64,000 nucleotides of DNA from Roseibium polysiphoniae (GCF_014842925.1 NZ_JACYXJ010000003.1:248001-312000); one strand, 5' to 3'; positions 25,084 through 37,274 are shown, numbered from the stretch's first letter. Made by a program: numbers and translations. The notes: generated by a model not told the origin, from the letters alone.

Positions 25084-26169
25084 ATGTTTTATTTTCTCGG
25101 CGAATTCGCCGACCAACTCTCTGCTCTGAATGTTTTCAGGTACATCACCTTCCGAACCGGTGGTGCCATCATGACGGCGCTGCTGTTCGTGTTTCTGTTC
25201 GGGCCCAAGATCATTTCAAGTCTGCGGATGCGCCAGGGCCACGGCCAGCCCATCCGTGAGGACGGCCCCGCAGGCCATCTCCTGACGAAAAAGGGCACGC
25301 CGACAATGGGGGGTCTCATGATCCTGTCCGGGGCGCTGGTTGCGGCGCTGTTGTGGTCGGATCTGTCGAACCCCTACGTCTGGATTGTCATCGCCGTGAC
25401 CGTCGGCTTCGGTGCCATCGGCTTTTACGATGACTATCTGAAGGTGACGAAGTCTTCCGACAAGGGCTTTGGCGGCCGGGCGCGGCTTGGCCTCGAGTTC
25501 ATCATTGCCGGCGCGGCGGCCTTCGCCGTTACTGTTCTGGACAATGAGCCGTTCTCCACATCGATCGCCTTTCCGTTTCTGAAGGACCTGACACTCAACC
25601 TCGGGATCTTCTTCATTCCCTTTGCAGCCTTCGTCATGGTCGGGGCCGGCAATGCGGTGAACCTGACCGACGGGCTTGATGGTTTGGCGATCGTTCCTGT
25701 CATGATCGCCTGTGCGTCCTTTGCCTTGATCGCCTATCTGTCGGGCAATGCGGTTTTTGCCAACTACCTGCAGATCCATCATGTTCCGGGAACAGGTGAA
25801 CTGGCGGTCATCGCCGGGGCTGTGATCGGCGCGGGGCTCGGTTTCCTCTGGTTCAATGCGCCGCCGGCGGCGATCTTCATGGGGGACACCGGTTCCCTTT
25901 CGCTTGGCGGCATGATTGGTGCGATTGCGGTGGCCACCAAGCACGAGATCGTCCTGGCGATCATTGGCGGTCTGTTCGTTCTCGAAGCGGTCTCGGTCAT
26001 TGTTCAGGTTGTTTCGTTCAAGCTGACCGGAAAGCGGGTTTTCCGCATGGCGCCGATCCACCACCATTTCGAATACAAGGGCTGGACGGAATCCCAGGTC
26101 GTTATCCGCTTCTGGATCATTGCCGTGGTGCTTGCACTGATCGGCCTTGCCACGCTGAAGCTGAGGTAA
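25084..26169 (+). CDS. mraY: Phospho-MurNAc-pentapeptide transferase (lipid I synthesis)
   Basis: A 361-residue polytopic membrane enzyme with about ten spans. Conserved motifs are GTPTMGGL near residue 70, the catalytic-region aspartates in GFYDDYLKV, the [10 protein letters not shown] segment and the C-terminal [14 protein letters not shown] with its three histidines. It moves phospho-MurNAc-pentapeptide from UDP onto undecaprenyl phosphate. GAGG precedes the ATG, 10 nt after murF. Confidence 0.98.
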   Translation: MFYFLGEFADQLSALNVFRYITFRTGGAIMTALLFVFLFGPKIISSLRMRQGHGQPIREDGPAGHLLTKKGTPTMGGLMILSGALVAALLWSDLSNPYVWIVIAVTVGFGAIGFYDDYLKVTKSSDKGFGGRARLGLEFIIAGAAAFAVTVLDNEPFSTSIAFPFLKDLTLNLGIFFIPFAAFVMVGAGNAVNLTDGLDGLAIVPVMIACASFALIAYLSGNAVFANYLQIHHVPGTGELAVIAGAVIGAGLGFLWFNAPPAAIFMGDTGSLSLGGMIGAIAVATKHEIVLAIIGGLFVLEAVSVIVQVVSFKLTGKRVFRMAPIHHHFEYKGWTESQVVIRFWIIAVVLALIGLATLKLR

Positions 26170-26175
26170 GTGCTG

Positions 26176-27576
26176 ATGATCCCGCTCACGTCGTTTTCAG
26201 GCAAAAAGGTTGCGCTCTTCGGTCTCGGTGGATCGGGGATGGCAACCGTTCGTGCGCTGAGTGCGGGTGGTGCCGATGTTACGGTCTGGGATGATGCAGA
26301 ACCCCGTGTGGAAGCCGCGGTTGAAGCCGGCTTTACGGCTGAGGACCTGCGTGAGGCCGATTGGTCCAGCTTTGAGGCCCTGGTGCTCGCACCAGGGGTT
26401 CCGTTGACTGATCCGGCGCCGCACTGGACTGTCGACCGGGCGCGGGACGCGGGCATCGAAGTCATCGGCGATGTAGAGCTTTTTTGCCGCGAGCGGCGGA
26501 AGATCTGTCCCGAAGCACCTTTGATTGCCATTACCGGGACGAACGGCAAATCCACAACGACCGCGTTGATCGCGCATTTGTTGCGTACTCTCGGGTTCGA
26601 CACGCAGATGGGCGGCAACATCGGAACGCCCATCCTCGATCTGGAGCCGCCAACACCGGCGCGCCGCTACGTGATTGAATGTTCGTCCTATCAGATCGAT
26701 CTGGCACCGAGCCTTGATCCGACCATTGGCGTCCATCTGAACCTGTCACCCGATCATCTCGACCGGCACGGCACGATGGAGAACTACGCCGCCATCAAGG
26801 AACGTCTGATCGCCGGTTCGAAGATTGCTGTTGTCGGTGTCGATGATCGCATGTCCGCTGAAATTGCAGATCGGCAGGATCTTGCGCGGATGCCGGTGCG
26901 CCGGATTTCCGGCGAGATGGAACTGCCGGACGGCGTTTTCGCCAAGGGTTCGGCGTTGATCGAGGCCAATGACGGTGCCCAGGTCAAGGTCGCCGACCTT
27001 GGCGGGATCGACAGCCTGCGCGGGCAGCACAACGGCCAGAACGCAGCGGCTGCCTTTGCATCGCTCAGCGCTCTTTGCATCGAAGGCGAGCGGATCGCAG
27101 AAGCCTTCCGGAGTTTCCCGGGGCTGCATCATCGTATGGAGCTGGTTGCGCGCTCCGGGCGAGTTCTGTTCGTCAACGATTCCAAGGCGACCAACGCAGA
27201 CGCTGCGGCGCGAGCGCTCGACAGTTTCGAACGAATCTACTGGATCGCGGGCGGCAAACCGAAGGCCGGTGGCATTGCCCCGCTTGATGAGTATTTCGGC
27301 AAGATCGCCAAGGCCTACCTGATTGGTGAAGCTGCCAAGGATTTCGCCAAGACCCTGAAGGGCAAGGTAGACACCAAGATCAGCCGCACGCTGGCAAAGG
27401 CCGTCGTCCAGGCGGCTGCAGATGCCTCCGCCGACGGAGCGTCCGAAGTTGCTGTTCTCCTGTCTCCCGCTTGCGCGTCCTTTGATCAGTTCCCGAATTT
27501 TGAACTGCGCGGGGAAGCCTTCTCCAAGGCGGTGCTCGAGCTCGACATGGTCCGAAAAAGCCGAGAGGTCGCCTGA
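26176..27576 (+). CDS. murD: UDP-MurNAc-L-alanine:D-glutamate ligase
   Basis: I start at the ATG at 26176, nine bases after a GAGG, rather than the GTG at 26170, which sits too near it; the product then has 466 residues. The N-terminal nucleotide-binding-like domain has [12 protein letters not shown], the ATP loop [10 protein letters not shown] is at 119-128, and the N-rich [11 protein letters not shown] segment follows. The enzyme adds D-Glu to UDP-MurNAc-L-Ala. Its stop shares a base with the ftsW start (TGATG). Confidence 0.96.
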   Translation: MIPLTSFSGKKVALFGLGGSGMATVRALSAGGADVTVWDDAEPRVEAAVEAGFTAEDLREADWSSFEALVLAPGVPLTDPAPHWTVDRARDAGIEVIGDVELFCRERRKICPEAPLIAITGTNGKSTTTALIAHLLRTLGFDTQMGGNIGTPILDLEPPTPARRYVIECSSYQIDLAPSLDPTIGVHLNLSPDHLDRHGTMENYAAIKERLIAGSKIAVVGVDDRMSAEIADRQDLARMPVRRISGEMELPDGVFAKGSALIEANDGAQVKVADLGGIDSLRGQHNGQNAAAAFASLSALCIEGERIAEAFRSFPGLHHRMELVARSGRVLFVNDSKATNADAAARALDSFERIYWIAGGKPKAGGIAPLDEYFGKIAKAYLIGEAAKDFAKTLKGKVDTKISRTLAKAVVQAAADASADGASEVAVLLSPACASFDQFPNFELRGEAFSKAVLELDMVRKSREVA

Positions 27577-28733
27577 TGGTTAGCCGTGCAGATCGCAGCC
27601 GCGTCGCCGAATGGCTCTGGACAGTGGATCACTATCTGCTTGCGGCCTTCTTTCTGCTGATGTTCGGCGGTGTGGTCTTGTCCTTTGCGGCCAGTCCACC
27701 GGTGGCCGAACGGCTCGGCGTCGAAACCTTCTTTTTTGTCAAACGCCAGGCGATCTACCTGATCCCGGCGATCGGCATCATGCTGGCGGGGTCCTTGATG
27801 ACGCCGCGCATGGTTCGGCGGATGGCGCTGGCGGTGTTTGTCGTATCGGTGGTGATGCTGGTCGCGACGCTGTTTCTCGGCATGGAAGCCAAGGGATCCC
27901 GCCGTTGGATCTACATTGCCGGTTTCTCGCTTCAGCCTTCGGAATTTCTCAAACCCGCATTTGTCGTGCTGATCGCCTTCCTGTTGTCTGAGTCCGGCCG
28001 GCGCCGGGAAGTGCCAGGTGTGTTGTTCGCCGTGCTCCTGTTTGCAATATGCGCGGCGTTGCTGATTGCTCAGCCGGATTTTGGCCAGACCATGCTGCTC
28101 GGACTGGTGTGGGCCGGGCTTTTCTTCCTCAACGGCTTGCCCTGGTTCGCAATCGCGGGACTTGGCATCGCGGGCATCAGCGGTCTCATGGCGGCCTATT
28201 TCTTCCTGCCGCATGTGACCAACCGGGTGAACCGGTTTCTGGATCCCAGTTCAGGCGATACTTATCAGGTGGATACGGCGATTGAATCCTTTCTGGCGGG
28301 CGGCTGGTTCGGACGCGGGCCGGGCGAGGGGACCGTGAAGCGGATCCTGCCGGACAGCCACACGGATTTTATCTTTGCGGTTGTCGCGGAAGAGTTCGGG
28401 ATCATCGTCTGCCTGTTTCTCGTTTCTGTTTTTGCGTTCATCGTGATCCGCGGGCTGTCCCATGCGAGCCGGGATCAGGACGCCTTTGGCCGCCTTGCGA
28501 CGGCGGGCTTGGTCGTTCTCTTCGGGCTTCAAGCCACCATCAACCTCTCCGTCAATCTCAATCTGATGCCGCCCAAGGGGATGACCCTTCCGTTCATCTC
28601 CTATGGCGGCTCTTCGCTGATGTCTTCTGCAATGGTTGCCGGGGCCATTTTGGCCCTGACCCGCAAGCGACCCCGCCCCTCGCGCGGAGATGTCGTGACT
28701 GTCAGTCGTCTGTCCCCGTCGAGCCTGATGTAA
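27576..28733 (+). CDS. ftsW: Septal peptidoglycan glycosyltransferase FtsW (SEDS family)
   Basis: A 385-residue SEDS protein with ten predicted spans. Diagnostic segments are KGSRRWIYIAGFSLQPSEF with the conserved PSE, AQPDFGQTMLL, a large extracytoplasmic loop containing DTYQVDTAIESF and GRGPGEGTVKR, and the C-terminal PPKGMTLPFISYGGSS. It polymerises lipid II into glycan strands at the septum in complex with FtsI. The C-terminal tail is basic and cytoplasmic. Translationally coupled to murD. Confidence 0.97.
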   Translation: MVSRADRSRVAEWLWTVDHYLLAAFFLLMFGGVVLSFAASPPVAERLGVETFFFVKRQAIYLIPAIGIMLAGSLMTPRMVRRMALAVFVVSVVMLVATLFLGMEAKGSRRWIYIAGFSLQPSEFLKPAFVVLIAFLLSESGRRREVPGVLFAVLLFAICAALLIAQPDFGQTMLLGLVWAGLFFLNGLPWFAIAGLGIAGISGLMAAYFFLPHVTNRVNRFLDPSSGDTYQVDTAIESFLAGGWFGRGPGEGTVKRILPDSHTDFIFAVVAEEFGIIVCLFLVSVFAFIVIRGLSHASRDQDAFGRLATAGLVVLFGLQATINLSVNLNLMPPKGMTLPFISYGGSSLMSSAMVAGAILALTRKRPRPSRGDVVTVSRLSPSSLM

Positions 28734-28752
28734 GGACACAAGCAGGAAGCCG

Positions 28753-29871
28753 ATGACCAAGACTATTTTGCTAACAGCGGGCGGCACTGGCGGCCACCTC
28801 TTTCCTGCCCAGGCGCTTGCCAGCGAACTTGGTCGTCGCGGCCATATTGTTGAACTGGCAACGGATGAGCGCGCCGACAAATACGGCGATGCGTTTCCCG
28901 CGCGAAAGGTGCATATCGTTGCCTCCGAGACGCTTCGCGGCAAATCTCCCGTCGCACTCGCGAAGACGGCACTCAGCCTGTTTCAGGGAACGCTGCAAGC
29001 ACGCGGGATCGTCAAGCGATTGAAACCGGATGTCGTGGTCGGCTTTGGCGGTTATCCGACCTTTCCGCCCATGTTCGCCGCGCGGCTGACCGGAACACCC
29101 TCCATCCTGCACGAAGCCAATGGCGTCATGGGCCGGGCCAACAAGATGCTGGCACGTGGGGCGACCGCAATCGCGACGAGCCTAAAGCTATCTGGTCTTC
29201 ATTCGGCTCTCTTGGCCAAATGCGTCCAGACCGGAAATCCCGTTCGTGATGCGGTGGTCGAGGTTGCACAGGCGCCTTATCCGGAATTGGATCCTGAAAG
29301 CCCGTTCCACCTTCTCGTGTTTGGTGGATCTCAGGGCGCAAGGTTCTTTTCTGACGTGCTGCCGCCGGCGTTGGAGAAACTGCCAGATGCTCTGCGGCGC
29401 AAGCTGAAGCTGGTGCAGCAGTGCCGTCCTGAAGATCTGGCCCGTGTCGGCAAAGCCTATGCGGACATGAAGGTGGACGCAGAGTTGCAGTCCTTTTTCA
29501 AGGATATGCCAAAACGGATTGCAGACAGCCATCTGGTGATCAGCCGCTCGGGAGCCTCCACCGTGAGTGAACTGGCCGTCATCGGCCGGCCAGCAATTCT
29601 GATCCCATTTCCTGGAGCGCTTGATCAGGACCAGTTGGCCAATGCAGAGACGCTCGCGGCCGTGGGCGGTGCCTGGCCGATCCGACAGTCGGAGCTGACA
29701 CCCGAAAAGCTGGCAGATGAAATCGCGCGCCTGATGAGCGCGCCAGATGTTTTGAAACAGGCGGCAGAGGCCGCTGTTGGCGAGGGCAGACCGGATGCCG
29801 TCGGCCGTTTGGCCGATCTGGTGGAGCAGGTCGCCGCGGGTGCAAATACGTTCAAAGGAGACGGCACATGA
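28753..29871 (+). CDS. murG: Undecaprenyldiphospho-MurNAc-pentapeptide N-acetylglucosaminyltransferase (lipid II synthesis)
   Basis: A 372-residue GT-B fold enzyme of GT28. The N-terminal glycine loop [18 protein letters not shown], the second loop [12 protein letters not shown] and the [12 protein letters not shown] segment are followed by a C-terminal domain with [13 protein letters not shown] and the donor-binding [17 protein letters not shown]. It adds GlcNAc to lipid I at the inner face of the membrane. AGGAAGC precedes the ATG. Overlaps murC by four bases. Confidence 0.97.
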   Translation: MTKTILLTAGGTGGHLFPAQALASELGRRGHIVELATDERADKYGDAFPARKVHIVASETLRGKSPVALAKTALSLFQGTLQARGIVKRLKPDVVVGFGGYPTFPPMFAARLTGTPSILHEANGVMGRANKMLARGATAIATSLKLSGLHSALLAKCVQTGNPVRDAVVEVAQAPYPELDPESPFHLLVFGGSQGARFFSDVLPPALEKLPDALRRKLKLVQQCRPEDLARVGKAYADMKVDAELQSFFKDMPKRIADSHLVISRSGASTVSELAVIGRPAILIPFPGALDQDQLANAETLAAVGGAWPIRQSELTPEKLADEIARLMSAPDVLKQAAEAAVGEGRPDAVGRLADLVEQVAAGANTFKGDGT

Positions 29872-31283
29872 AAATGCCGCAGGATATCGGGCCGGTGCAT
29901 TTTGTCGGCATCGGGGGCATCGGCATGAGCGGCATCGCCGAAGTGCTGAAGACGCTTGGCTATACGGTTCAGGGTTCGGACATGGCTGAAAACGCCAATG
30001 TTTTCCGCCTGCGTGAGCACGGCATCAAGGTGATGGTCGGTCATGCTGCCGAGAACCTCGGCAATGCGGAAGTTCTGGTGGTGTCTTCTGCGATCAAGAA
30101 GGACAATCCGGAGCTGGTTGCCGCACGCGAACGCTTGATCCCTGTCGTGCGCCGGGCCGAGATGCTTGCCGAGCTGATGCGATTCAAACAGGCCATTGCA
30201 GTTGGCGGAACACATGGAAAGACCACAACCACATCCATGATTGCGGCGCTTCTGGATGCGGGCAGTCTTGATCCCACCGTGATCAACGGCGGCATCATCA
30301 ACGCCTATGGTACCAACGCGCGCATGGGCGATGGCGACTGGATGGTGGTCGAAGCCGACGAAAGTGACGGCACCTTCGTCAAGCTGCCGGCGGATGTGGC
30401 GGTGGTGACGAACATCGATCCTGAGCATCTGGATCACTACGGCGACTTCGCCGGCGTTCGTGCGGCCTTCAGCCAATTTGTCGAGAACGTGCCTTTCTAT
30501 GGCTTTGCGGCCATGTGCCTTGACCATCCTGATGTGCAGACCCTGATCGGCCAGATCGAGGATCGCCGCATCGTCACCTATGGCACGAACCCCCAGTCAG
30601 ATGTCCGGTTCACGGATGTCTCGATGGACGGTGGCAAGTCCACATTTTCAGTTGCGATCCGCGACCGGCGCAGTGGCGAGACCGTCGCGCTGGAAAATCT
30701 GGTTCTGCCGATGCCGGGGCTGCACAATGTTTCGAACGCAACGGCGGCCATCGCTGTGGCCTCACAGCTGGGCGTCGGGCCTGACGATATTCGCAAGGGG
30801 CTGGCCGCGTTCGGCGGGGTCAAGCGGCGCTTCACGCATACGGGCATCGCAGGCGGGGTCGACGTCTTTGATGACTACGCCCATCATCCGGTGGAAATCC
30901 GCGCGGTGCTGCACGCGGCCAGGGAGTCGGCCAAGGGCAAGGTGATTGCCGTCGTTCAGCCGCACCGCTATTCACGGCTGGAAAGCCTCTTCGATGATTT
31001 CTCAAGCTGCTTCAACGATGCGGACACGGTGATTGTCGCGCCTGTGTATGCAGCAGGGGAACAGCCTATCGAGGGCGCTGGCCATCTGGATCTCGTGTCC
31101 GGTCTAAAGACGCGTGGACACCGTTCTGTGTATGCGATCGAGGGGCCGGAAAAGCTGGCTGATCTGGTGCATGAAATGGCAGCACCTGGCGACTACGTCA
31201 TTTGTCTTGGGGCAGGGAACATCACTCAGTGGGCCTATGCCTTGCCGGATGGTCTCAGGCGCTTGCAGGGGGGCGGTGCGTGA
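29868..31283 (+). CDS. murC: UDP-MurNAc:L-alanine ligase
   Basis: A 471-residue Mur ligase: [17 protein letters not shown] at the N-terminus, ATP loop GGTHGKTT at 113-120, the EADESDGTF motif and the [11 protein letters not shown] segment in the central domain, and [10 protein letters not shown] in the C-terminal domain. It starts stem-peptide synthesis by adding L-Ala to UDP-MurNAc. It overlaps both neighbours by four bases. Confidence 0.97.
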   Translation: MKMPQDIGPVHFVGIGGIGMSGIAEVLKTLGYTVQGSDMAENANVFRLREHGIKVMVGHAAENLGNAEVLVVSSAIKKDNPELVAARERLIPVVRRAEMLAELMRFKQAIAVGGTHGKTTTTSMIAALLDAGSLDPTVINGGIINAYGTNARMGDGDWMVVEADESDGTFVKLPADVAVVTNIDPEHLDHYGDFAGVRAAFSQFVENVPFYGFAAMCLDHPDVQTLIGQIEDRRIVTYGTNPQSDVRFTDVSMDGGKSTFSVAIRDRRSGETVALENLVLPMPGLHNVSNATAAIAVASQLGVGPDDIRKGLAAFGGVKRRFTHTGIAGGVDVFDDYAHHPVEIRAVLHAARESAKGKVIAVVQPHRYSRLESLFDDFSSCFNDADTVIVAPVYAAGEQPIEGAGHLDLVSGLKTRGHRSVYAIEGPEKLADLVHEMAAPGDYVICLGAGNITQWAYALPDGLRRLQGGGA

Positions 31284-32251
31284 GTTTTCCCGACCTCCTC
31301 GAACTTCACCCCGGCCTTGGCGAGGGCATTCGCGGCAAACTGACCGCCAATCAGCCGCTGTCGGCGGTGACCTGGTTCCGCGTCGGCGGCCCGGCGCAGC
31401 TCCTGTTCCAGCCTGCAGATGAAGCTGATCTTGCGACCTTCCTGTCGCGGCTTCCAGAAGACATTCCTGTCCTGCCGGTTGGCCTTGGTTCCAATCTGCT
31501 GATCCGGGACGGGGGCCTTGAGGGCGTGGTGATCCGTCTCAGCGCCAAGGGGTTTGGCAGCATCGAAGAAGTCGGAAACCATCGTCTGAAAGTCGGTGCA
31601 GCCGTGCCCGACAAACGGCTCTCGGAGGCTGCGGCAAAGGCCGGGCTTGGCGGCTTTGCCTTCTACACGGGAATTCCGGGCGGTGTCGGAGGCGCCTTGC
31701 GCATGAACGCAGGCGCTCATGGCACGGAGACGCGCGACCGCATGGTTGAGCTCATCGGCATCGACCGGCAGGGGCAGCGCCATGTGTTGAGCAATGCGGA
31801 CATGAACTATGCCTATCGGCATTCCGAGGCGCCGAAGGACATGATCTTCACCGAAGCGGTCTTCGAGGGCGAGGCCGTATCGGAGGAGGTGATCCGCCAG
31901 GAGATGGACGAGGTCGTCGCGCATCGCGAGCGCGCCCAGCCGATCCGCGAAAAGACCGGGGGATCGACCTTCAAGAACCCGCCGGGCACTTCTGCCTGGA
32001 AAGAGGTCGATGCTGCGGGTTGCCGAGGTCTGACCGTCGGCGGTGCGCAGATGTCCGAGATGCACTGCAATTTCATGATCAACACGGGTCAGGCCACCGG
32101 CGCCGACCTTGAGCGTCTCGGCGAGACCGTGCGCAAACGCGTGTTCGAGCATTCGGGCATTCGTCTCGAATGGGAAATCAAACGGCTTGGCCATTTTGGT
32201 GAAGGCGATGCGATCGAGCCCTTTTTGGGTGCATACAAGGAGCAAGGCTGA
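31280..32251 (+). CDS. murB: UDP-N-acetylenolpyruvoylglucosamine reductase
   Basis: I use the GTG at 31280 that overlaps the murC stop as GTGA; this gives 323 residues starting [17 protein letters not shown]-binding motifs [12 protein letters not shown] and [11 protein letters not shown] are clear, as are [18 protein letters not shown] and the GGSTFKNP segment carrying the serine that protonates the enol. It makes UDP-MurNAc, the substrate of MurC. The stop shares a base with the ddl start. Confidence 0.96.
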   Translation: MSFPDLLELHPGLGEGIRGKLTANQPLSAVTWFRVGGPAQLLFQPADEADLATFLSRLPEDIPVLPVGLGSNLLIRDGGLEGVVIRLSAKGFGSIEEVGNHRLKVGAAVPDKRLSEAAAKAGLGGFAFYTGIPGGVGGALRMNAGAHGTETRDRMVELIGIDRQGQRHVLSNADMNYAYRHSEAPKDMIFTEAVFEGEAVSEEVIRQEMDEVVAHRERAQPIREKTGGSTFKNPPGTSAWKEVDAAGCRGLTVGGAQMSEMHCNFMINTGQATGADLERLGETVRKRVFEHSGIRLEWEIKRLGHFGEGDAIEPFLGAYKEQG

Positions 32252-33177
32252 TGTCCGGCAAACATGTTGCTGTCCTGATGGGCGGCTGGGTCCATGAGCG
32301 GCCTGTCAGCCTTTCAACCGGAACAGAGTGTGCCGACGCCCTTGAGAAGGCGGGCTATCAGGTCAGCCGGATCGATGTGGACCGTAATATTGCGGCTGTT
32401 TTGAAGGAACTGGCGCCCGACGTGGTGTTCAACGCGCTTCACGGTCCTTTCGGCGAAGATGGATGCATTCAGGGCGTTCTGGAGGTGCTTGATATTCCCT
32501 ACACCCATTCGGGTGTCATGGCCTCGGCGCTGGCGATGAACAAGGTCAAGGCCAAAGCGGTCATGTCGTCGGCCGGTGTTATGGTTACTCAACACTTAAT
32601 TGTGAATCGTCACGATGTGGGTAATCAGCACCCCATGGACCCTCCATATGTGATCAAACCGATCAACGAAGGATCGAGTTTTGGTGTGCTCATCGTGAAG
32701 GAGGATCAGGCCCATCCACCACAGGAGCTGACCGGCTCGGATTGGCCGTATCCCGACGTTTTGATGTGCGAACGCTACATCCCCGGGCGGGAGCTGACCT
32801 GTGCCGTAATGGGGGATCGGGCCCTTGGTGTGATCGACATCGTCCCCACCGGTCCAGGCTTCTATGACTTCGATGCGAAATATGCGGATGGAGGATCAAA
32901 ACACATCCTTCCTGCAAAAATTTCACCGATTGTTTACCAAGAAGTACAGACACTGGCACTGAAGGCGCATCAGGCTCTTGGTTGCCGTGGTGTTTCGCGA
33001 GCGGACTTCCGATTCAACGAGCGGGAAGACGGCACTGGCGAGCTGATATGCCTCGAAGTGAACACACAACCAGGCATGACGCCTACTTCTCTGGTGCCCG
33101 AACTTGCGGCGCATGAGGGGATCGGTTTCCAGGATCTGGTCAGTTGGATGGTAGAGGAAGCAAGTTGCTGTCGCTAA
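32251..33177 (+). CDS. ddl: D-alanine--D-alanine ligase
   Basis: A 308-residue ATP-grasp enzyme of typical DdlB length. The N-terminal motif reads [16 protein letters not shown], a variant of the usual GGxSxEREVSL; the downstream [26 protein letters not shown] and the metal-binding [11 protein letters not shown] are standard. It makes D-Ala-D-Ala for MurF. Two patches (about 32580-32640 and 32900-32950) are visibly more AT-rich and use rarer codons than the neighbouring genes; they could host an internal promoter for ftsQAZ. The 3' end overlaps ftsQ. Confidence 0.95.
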   Translation: MSGKHVAVLMGGWVHERPVSLSTGTECADALEKAGYQVSRIDVDRNIAAVLKELAPDVVFNALHGPFGEDGCIQGVLEVLDIPYTHSGVMASALAMNKVKAKAVMSSAGVMVTQHLIVNRHDVGNQHPMDPPYVIKPINEGSSFGVLIVKEDQAHPPQELTGSDWPYPDVLMCERYIPGRELTCAVMGDRALGVIDIVPTGPGFYDFDAKYADGGSKHILPAKISPIVYQEVQTLALKAHQALGCRGVSRADFRFNEREDGTGELICLEVNTQPGMTPTSLVPELAAHEGIGFQDLVSWMVEEASCCR

Positions 33178-34079
33178 GGCGCAAATACGAACGAGACGAG
33201 CTCACTCCGATGGAGGCCGAACTGGCTCCGCGGGGACGTGGCGTGTCACGTTTGCATCGGCAGCCAGTCTGGCGCGCGGCGGGTCGTTTGGCCCAGCTGC
33301 CGAGCTGGACCGGTTCTGCGGCGGCGCTCGCCTTTTTGTCCCTCACCATCGGTTACGGTATCGTCCTTGGCGGGTATGGCAGGGAAGTGTCTGACGCACT
33401 TCTGTCTGCAGGAGGCCTCGGCATCGAGACCGTGAAGCTTTCCGGCCAGCGTGAAACCAATGAATTTCAGATCCTCGAAGCGCTCGAGATTCAGGAAGGG
33501 TCGTCTCTGGTTCTCTTTGATGCCGAGGCTGCGCGCGAGCGTCTGACCGATATTGCCTGGATCAAGCACGCTTCGGTCATGAAGCTTTATCCAGGAACGC
33601 TGCAGATCAAGCTCGACGAGCGGATTCCCTATGCGCTTTGGCAGCGCGGAGAACTCGTCTCTATCATCAATGAGCAGGGTGACGTGATCACCGATGAAGT
33701 GGATGGACGTTATGCCAATCTGCTTCTGGTGGTGAACCATGGCGCACAGCGCAGGGCCGGTGAGATCATGGCCGCGCTTGATACGGTGCCTGAACTTCGC
33801 TCGCGCGTCCGGGCTGCCTTTCTGGTTGGACAACGCCGCTGGGATCTGATGCTGGAAAACGGCATTTCCATTCGCCTGCCGGAAAATAACGTCGAAACTG
33901 CCCTGGCCGATGTGGTCGAGATGGATGCAGAGTCCGGTCTTCTGGCACGCGACATAGCCGCCGTCGACATGCGCCTTGCCGACCGGGTGGTTGTGCGGCT
34001 TTCAGACGATGCGATTGCACGCAGAAAGGCCGGTAGCGGCAGTGATGAGAAATTGGTGAAACTGGAGCGAGATACATGA
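33165..34079 (+). CDS. ftsQ: Cell division protein FtsQ
   Basis: The frame has no early ATG. A TTG at 33165 follows GAGGAAG with suitable spacing and gives 304 residues; a TTG at 33144 is the alternative. The layout is a basic cytoplasmic tail of about 40 residues, one membrane helix (about residues 47-66, [15 protein letters not shown]), a POTRA domain ([21 protein letters not shown] onward) and the beta domain with [10 protein letters not shown]. FtsQ links early and late divisome proteins. It overlaps ddl by 13 bases and ftsA by four. Confidence 0.93.
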   Translation: MLSLRRKYERDELTPMEAELAPRGRGVSRLHRQPVWRAAGRLAQLPSWTGSAAALAFLSLTIGYGIVLGGYGREVSDALLSAGGLGIETVKLSGQRETNEFQILEALEIQEGSSLVLFDAEAARERLTDIAWIKHASVMKLYPGTLQIKLDERIPYALWQRGELVSIINEQGDVITDEVDGRYANLLLVVNHGAQRRAGEIMAALDTVPELRSRVRAAFLVGQRRWDLMLENGISIRLPENNVETALADVVEMDAESGLLARDIAAVDMRLADRVVVRLSDDAIARRKAGSGSDEKLVKLERDT

Positions 34080-35398
34080 GCCGCTCCGGATCCTCCCTTT
34101 ACCTTCCGCGCATGCGTCCGCTTCCCGGACGCCGCGCCGTTGTCATGTCTGTGCTCGACGTCGGCTCGACCAAAGTGTGCTGCCTGATTGCGAAGCTGAC
34201 GCCGCGCGAAGATTCCGACATTCTGGCTGGCCGGTCTCATTCCGTCGAAGTTCTTGGCTACGGCTACCAGCGCTCACGTGGCATCAAGTCCGGCGTCGTG
34301 GTCGATATGGATGCCGCCGAACAGGCAATCCGGCTTGCGGTGGACTCGGCTGAGCGCATGGCCGGCGTGACGGTTGAGTCCCTGATCGCCAATGTGAGCT
34401 GTGGCCGCCTTCAAAGCGAGATTTTCTCCGCAGGCGTTCCGCTTGCCGGCGACGCGGTCACGGAAGCCGACATCCAGCGGGTTCTTTCGGCCGGGTCTTC
34501 CCATTCGGTGACCGAAGGCCGGGCAGTGACCCATGCCTTGCCGATTTCCTACTCGCTCGACGGCAACCGCGGCATGCGCGATCCGCGCGGCATGATGGGC
34601 CAGAAGCTGGGCGTCGACATGCAGGTGGTGACGACCGAAGTCGCACCTGTCCGCAACCTCGAGCTCTGCATCAACCGTGGCCACCTTCACGTCGAAACCA
34701 TGGTCGCAACGCCTTTCGCAAGTGGTCTGTCGACCCTTGTCGATGACGAGACCGAACTCGGCGTTGCCTGTATCGACATGGGCGGCGGGACGACGACACT
34801 GTCCGTCTTTGTCGAAGGCCACATGGTGCACCTTGATGCCATCGCCGTTGGTGGACACCACGTTACAACAGATATCGCACGGGCCTTTGCCACGCGCCTG
34901 CAGGACGCAGAGCGGCTGAAGACCCTGCATGGATCGCCTCTTGCCAGTTCATCGGATGACCGTGACATGCTCACGGTCCCGGCTCTGGAAAGCGACAGCG
35001 ATCTGCCAAACCAGATTCCCCGCTCGGCGCTGACACGTGTCATTCGTCCGCGTGTGGAAGAAATCCTCGAACTTGTGCGTGATCGCCTGACTGCCTCCGG
35101 CTTTGCCGGCCGGGTTGGCAAGCAGATCGTTCTGACCGGCGGTGCCAGTCAGCTCACGGGTTTGAGTGAAGTTGCGCGCCGGGTCCTGGGGCGTAACGTT
35201 CGTCTTGGCCGGCCGCTTGGCGTTGCCGGTCTCCCGGAGGCTGCGAAGGGCCCGGCTTTTGCCGCAGCCGTTGGCCTCCTGATCTACCCGCAAGTTGCCC
35301 AGATCGAGCAGTTCGAGCACAGGAACCGCAGATCCGGGTGGACAGGGCAATCTGGCTATCTGGCCCGTGTTGGCCAGTGGATCAGGGAAAGCTTCTGA
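34076..35398 (+). CDS. ftsA: Cell division protein FtsA
   Basis: A 440-residue actin-like ATPase. Phosphate-binding loops are [14 protein letters not shown] and [14 protein letters not shown]; the FtsA-specific 1C domain lies between them, and [13 protein letters not shown] forms the adenosine motif. The C-terminal [11 protein letters not shown] is the amphipathic helix that tethers FtsA to the membrane. FtsA anchors FtsZ and signals to the wall synthases. ATGA overlap with ftsQ. About 100 nt separate it from the conserved ftsZ start. Confidence 0.97.
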   Translation: MSRSGSSLYLPRMRPLPGRRAVVMSVLDVGSTKVCCLIAKLTPREDSDILAGRSHSVEVLGYGYQRSRGIKSGVVVDMDAAEQAIRLAVDSAERMAGVTVESLIANVSCGRLQSEIFSAGVPLAGDAVTEADIQRVLSAGSSHSVTEGRAVTHALPISYSLDGNRGMRDPRGMMGQKLGVDMQVVTTEVAPVRNLELCINRGHLHVETMVATPFASGLSTLVDDETELGVACIDMGGGTTTLSVFVEGHMVHLDAIAVGGHHVTTDIARAFATRLQDAERLKTLHGSPLASSSDDRDMLTVPALESDSDLPNQIPRSALTRVIRPRVEEILELVRDRLTASGFAGRVGKQIVLTGGASQLTGLSEVARRVLGRNVRLGRPLGVAGLPEAAKGPAFAAAVGLLIYPQVAQIEQFEHRNRRSGWTGQSGYLARVGQWIRESF

Positions 35399-35498
35399 CG
35401 AAATGAGCGCAGGACAGGAACCGCCGGTAACGGCTGACGAGATTAGGGAAGAAGAGGGACATCCCGTTACGGGAGCCCCAGAGGGTCGCGAGGACAAC

Positions 35499-37274
35499 AT
35501 GACCATCAACCTGAAGATGCCCGACATTCAGGAGCTGAAGCCGCGTATTACGGTTTTCGGCGTCGGCGGAGCGGGCGGCAATGCCGTCAACAACATGATC
35601 ACTGCAGGCCTCCAGGGTTGCGACTTTGTCGTCGCCAACACGGATGCACAGGCGCTGGCCATGAACCACTCGGAACGTCTCGTCCAGATGGGCGTGGCTG
35701 TGACCGAGGGTCTCGGTGCCGGCTCCCAGCCGGAGGTCGGTTCGGCAGCCGCTGAAGAGGTGATCGACGAAATCAACGATCATCTTTCCGGTTCGCACAT
35801 GGTGTTCATCACCGCCGGCATGGGCGGTGGCACCGGTACAGGGGCAGCCCCGGTTATTGCCCGTGCGGCTCGCGAGCAGGGCATCCTGACCGTTGGTGTT
35901 GTCACCAAGCCGTTCCAGTTCGAAGGTGCGCGCCGCATGCGCATCGCGGACAGTGGCATCGAAGAGTTGCAGCGCAACGTCGACACGCTGATCGTGATCC
36001 CGAACCAGAACCTGTTCCGTATCGCCAATGCGCAGACGACCTTCGCGGACGCCTTCGCCATGGCCGACCAGGTGCTCTACTCCGGTGTTGCCTGCATCAC
36101 CGACCTGATGGTCAAGGAAGGTCTCATCAACCTCGACTTTGCTGATGTGCGCTCGGTCATGCGCGGCATGGGCAAGGCGATGATGGGCACCGGCGAAGCC
36201 AGCGGCGAGAACCGCGCTCAGCAGGCAGCTGAAGCGGCGATTGCGAACCCGCTGCTCGACGAGTCCTCCATGAAGGGCGCAAAGGGTCTGCTGATCTCCA
36301 TCACGGGCGGCAACGACCTGACGCTGTTCGAAGTGGATGAAGCTGCGACCCGTATCCGCGAAGAAGTGGATTCGGACGCGAACATCATTCTCGGCGCGAC
36401 CTTTGACGAGAGCCTTGACGGCATCATCCGCGTTTCCGTCGTGGCGACCGGTATCGACCGGGAGGCCGAAGCGGAGTTCCTGGGAAAGTCTGAGATCAAG
36501 CCAGCGATCGCGCCCAAGCCGGTCGAGATGGCTGCTCCGGCCGCTGCGCCTGTCGCAGCCAAGCCGCGGGTTGAGGATGTTGCAGCCCGTGCGGTTGCCA
36601 GCCTTGAACGCGAACTTGCGATCCCTGCGCCGGTTGCAGCCGAGAGCGATCCGGAAGTCGAGATCAAGCCGTTTCAGCCTTCTGAAGAGCTGATGAACGA
36701 GAAGACACCTCTCGTGAATGTCGAGGAAGAGACGCCGGCACCTAAAATGGATGCCGAGCCGATCAGCAAGCCTTACATTCCGCCGGTGGCCGAGCAGCAC
36801 AGCCCGGCTCCGCGGATGCCTCGGGTCGAGGATTTCCCGCCGATTGCTCAGCGTGAGATCCTGTCCCAGCAGGCGCCTGCCGCCGCTCCGGCTCCGGCAC
36901 AAGCTAAGGCAGCCCCTGCAGCTCAGCCCGCAGCCACATTCGACGGCGAGTTCGACGAGCATGATGACGAGCGTCGCCCGATGGGCCTGCTGCGCCGTCT
37001 TGCTAGCGGTCTCGGCCGGAAGGATGAGCTCGATGAGGAGCATGAGGCTCTGCACCATGAAGAGCAGCCGCATATGACTGCTCCGGCTCCGGTTCAGGCT
37101 GCGCGCCCGGCACCTGTTGCTGCAGCGCCGGCACCGCGTCCCGCCCCACGGCCTGCTGCACATGGTGCTGCCGGTCAGCTGGACACAACCGGACGTGCGA
37201 GCCCGAAGGCTCCGGCACCGATGGATGATGATCAGCTTGAGATTCCGGCCTTCTTGCGGCGTCAGTCAAACTGA
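35499..37274 (+). CDS. ftsZ: Cell division GTPase FtsZ
   Basis: From the conserved start [20 protein letters not shown] (ATG 35499, GAGGA upstream) the protein has 591 residues, long because of an Ala/Pro/Glu-rich linker of about 240 residues, as is usual in Hyphomicrobiales. The nucleotide-binding core has [13 protein letters not shown] and the tubulin signature GGGTGTGAA at 109-117, and T7-loop residues are present in [11 protein letters not shown]. The C-terminal peptide EIPAFLRR binds FtsA and other partners. The frame stays open upstream to an ATG at 35403, which would add 32 acidic residues; I regard that as less likely. A terminator follows. Confidence 0.97.
   Translation: MTINLKMPDIQELKPRITVFGVGGAGGNAVNNMITAGLQGCDFVVANTDAQALAMNHSERLVQMGVAVTEGLGAGSQPEVGSAAAEEVIDEINDHLSGSHMVFITAGMGGGTGTGAAPVIARAAREQGILTVGVVTKPFQFEGARRMRIADSGIEELQRNVDTLIVIPNQNLFRIANAQTTFADAFAMADQVLYSGVACITDLMVKEGLINLDFADVRSVMRGMGKAMMGTGEASGENRAQQAAEAAIANPLLDESSMKGAKGLLISITGGNDLTLFEVDEAATRIREEVDSDANIILGATFDESLDGIIRVSVVATGIDREAEAEFLGKSEIKPAIAPKPVEMAAPAAAPVAAKPRVEDVAARAVASLERELAIPAPVAAESDPEVEIKPFQPSEELMNEKTPLVNVEEETPAPKMDAEPISKPYIPPVAEQHSPAPRMPRVEDFPPIAQREILSQQAPAAAPAPAQAKAAPAAQPAATFDGEFDEHDDERRPMGLLRRLASGLGRKDELDEEHEALHHEEQPHMTAPAPVQAARPAPVAAAPAPRPAPRPAAHGAAGQLDTTGRASPKAPAPMDDDQLEIPAFLRRQSN

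Noticed and set aside
35382-37163. 593-codon open frame antisense to ftsZ
   Set aside because: Strongly biased Arg/His-rich translation without domains, mirroring the codons of ftsZ; ftsZ itself is certain.
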